Part shown: piece by piece, positions 7,654 through 8,246 of the stretch | How the letters are laid out: each line of letters begins with the position of its first letter | Position numbering within the stretch: the first letter of the stretch is position 1 | Source of the DNA: Planctomycetaceae bacterium | GTDB taxonomy: Bacteria; Planctomycetota; Planctomycetia; Pirellulales; Pirellulaceae | Direction of reading: 5' to 3' | Length of the DNA stretch: 8,246 bases | Assembly (NCBI GenBank): GCA_002702965.1 | Contig: PADE01000052.1 | Coordinates: 28,296-36,541 of the forward strand | Program-made: the position numbers and the translations under genes | The notes under the pieces: generated by a model | Database searches by the model: none | Told to the model about the DNA's origin: nothing | Seen by the model: only the letters and a program-made list of their open reading frames with translations

Positions 7654-7683
7654 GGCAACACCGCCGCGAGGCACTCGGTTGCC
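7654..7683 (-). other. Imperfect stem-loop in the nrdJ leader, next to the Shine-Dalgarno
   Basis: Outer 6-bp arms (7654-7659 with 7678-7683, ggcaac/gttgcc) and inner 4-bp arms (7667-7670 with 7674-7677, cgag/ctcg) enclose a 3-base loop, with an internal bulge. It ends a few bases upstream of the AAAAGGAG region, so it could affect ribosome access. I see no cobalamin-riboswitch core with a convincing B12 box around it. Confidence 0.35.
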
Positions 7684-7695
7684 GGGCCGCAAACT

Positions 7696-7724
7696 AGTAT
7701 ACATCCATTCACTACCAGTATCAG
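7696..7724 (-). promoter_or_regulatory. Candidate proximal nrdJ promoter
   Basis: On the minus strand CTGATA (7724-7719) and TATACT (7701-7696) are separated by 17 bases, matching four and five of six sigma-70 consensus bases. Transcription would begin near 7689, giving a leader of about 55 bases. It lies more than 120 bases downstream of the NrdR-box-like sites and would not be directly blocked by them. Confidence 0.35.
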
Positions 7725-7760
7725 CCTCATCCATGAGTCGGCCCGAGAAAATCCATTCAC
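7703..7760. repeat. Pair of 10-bp direct repeats in the nrdJ leader
   Basis: The sequence atccattcac occurs at 7703-7712 and 7751-7760, with starts 48 bp apart. No function is evident; chance is possible. Confidence 0.5.
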
Positions 7761-7845
7761 CAGAGGTGTTTTGATCAACTGCAGGTCGCGCAAGAGGTGA
7801 AACCTAATACGACACAACCTATACGTCAGATAAGACTCGTATCGG

Positions 7846-7861
7846 CCACCATATGTTGTGG
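7846..7861. promoter_or_regulatory. NrdR-box-like site 1 (nrdJ proximal)
   Basis: The 16-mer ccaccatatgttgtgg agrees at most positions with the NrdR box (acaCwAtATaTwgtgt, from memory), including the central atAt and the terminal gtg. NrdR is an ATP-cone/zinc-ribbon repressor of ribonucleotide reductase genes. The site lies about 210 bp upstream of the nrdJ start and pairs with site 2 at canonical spacing. Confidence 0.7.
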
Positions 7862-7876
7862 CGATTAGCCGTTAGC

Positions 7877-7892
7877 ACACAACATTTAGCGT
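7877..7892. promoter_or_regulatory. NrdR-box-like site 2 (nrdJ distal)
   Basis: The 16-mer acacaacatttagcgt matches 13 of 16 positions of the NrdR consensus as I recall it. A 15-bp gap separates it from site 1, so the centres are 31 bp apart, about three helical turns. NrdR boxes are known to occur in tandem with this spacing. It lies just downstream of the predicted start point of the distal promoter, a position suited to repression. Confidence 0.72.
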
Positions 7893-7903
7893 CAGAGGGG
7901 ACG

Positions 7904-7931
7904 AGTGTAATGTTTTGCTCAAAAGAGTCAA
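7904..7931 (-). promoter_or_regulatory. Candidate distal nrdJ promoter
   Basis: On the minus strand TTGACT (7931-7926, five of six) and TACACT (7909-7904, four of six) are separated by 16 bases. Transcription would start near 7897, immediately before the two NrdR-box-like sites, with a leader of about 260 bases. Direct overlap with the repressor sites makes it the best candidate for NrdR control. Confidence 0.5.
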
Positions 7932-8246
7932 CTTTTCTCAAAACGAATTCATAAGTAACTATAACAAAGTCACTTACGGATCTTCGCGGAAACTGGATTT
8001 CGCCCCCTCTGATCTTCATATTTCGGCGCAAACAACGATTTGGAAGACACTTAAGAAAATCCACCGGGTAAGCTCTCTGCTGCCCCGCGCGGCTGAGGTT
8101 TTCCAAAAAAACCAATGACATTTTTTTGTGCCCACCGCGCGGACAAAAGTGGAACGCCTCCTTTCCCCGCGATTCTCGTTCCTAGCGCGTTGCGGCCCGG
8201 ATGCAAACCTCTGCGCGCCGCTGGCGGCGAACGGAAAAGAACCGCC
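7932..8246. other. Gene-free stretch upstream of the nrdJ promoter
   Basis: No frame here is convincing as a gene. The segment to about 8125 is AT-rich with homopolymer runs (A7 at 8105-8111, T7 at 8121-8127). After that it becomes GC-rich up to the window edge. It holds two copies of the palindrome ccgcgcgg (8085-8092 and 8135-8142) and a short GC hairpin at 8216-8229 without a T-tract. The right end could include the edge of a neighbouring gene, but I see no signal for one. Confidence 0.6.

Noticed and set aside
7636..7897. A cobalamin riboswitch in the nrdJ leader, plausible for a B12-dependent enzyme.
   Set aside because: The leader has GTTGCCACC near the ribosome-binding site, but I could not find a proper B12 box with the surrounding core helices. 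A covariance-model scan would settle it.
7819..8121. A 100-codon minus-strand frame and a 67-codon plus-strand frame (7915-8118) in the nrdJ upstream region.
   Set aside because: Neither has a Shine-Dalgarno or recognisable motif, the plus frame needs a TTG start, and both cover promoter-like sequence; the minus frame also spans the NrdR-box-like sites.
8105..8127. The A7...T7 segment as a bidirectional terminator.
   Set aside because: The stem would consist only of A-T pairs, with no GC-rich part, so it is unlikely to terminate transcription.
8216..8229. A GC hairpin (cgccgc/gcggcg) as a terminator of a gene to the right.
   Set aside because: The loop is only two bases and no T-tract follows on either strand.
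1..8246. CRISPR arrays, insertion sequences, tRNA or rRNA genes, phage or defence genes.
   Set aside because: No repeat-spacer pattern, transposase, terminal inverted repeats or structural RNA signatures were seen on either strand.

Overview
The window looks like a chromosomal segment from a planctomycete, most likely the Pirellulales or a relative. The main evidence is a large secreted multihaem cytochrome of the kind expanded in Planctomycetota/PVC bacteria, with its characteristic C-terminal beta-rich domain. It is paired with a sorbosone-dehydrogenase-like beta-propeller protein. The adenosylcobalamin-dependent ribonucleotide reductase and the mostly weak Shine-Dalgarno sequences fit this placement. 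It is an inference from protein style, not from a marker gene.

All four supported genes lie on the minus strand, so transcription runs from right to left. From the right: positions 7636-8246 form a roughly 600-base gene-free region, AT-rich in its middle, that carries the regulatory signals of nrdJ. These are a sigma-70-like promoter, two NrdR-box-like 16-mers spaced 31 bp centre to centre, a second possible promoter, a stem-loop and a good Shine-Dalgarno. Next comes nrdJ (4699-7635), a complete class II ribonucleotide reductase with a TSCPD domain and a C-terminal Cys-rich tail, followed by a strong intrinsic terminator (4607-4643).

Only 15 bases past the terminator T-tract a three-gene group begins. 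It holds a 162-residue stand-alone sulfite-oxidase-type molybdopterin-fold protein without the usual Mo-binding cysteine (4103-4591). An 806-residue exported pentahaem c-type cytochrome follows (1583-4003). Last is a propeller protein (1589 to beyond position 1) that overlaps the cytochrome stop codon in an ATGGTGA junction. This last gene is cut by the left edge of the window. Its frame stays open for 529 codons.

A reasonable model is that the cytochrome and propeller proteins are translationally coupled and work together outside the cytoplasmic membrane, the propeller as a possible dehydrogenase or ligand-binding module and the cytochrome as the electron wire. The substrate is unknown. The molybdopterin-fold protein lacks a visible export signal, so its link to the other two is positional only. 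nrdJ is a separate transcription unit that makes deoxyribonucleotides. The least ordinary features are the tight terminator/promoter junction at 4593-4649, the cysteine-less molybdopterin-fold protein and the propeller/pentahaem pair.
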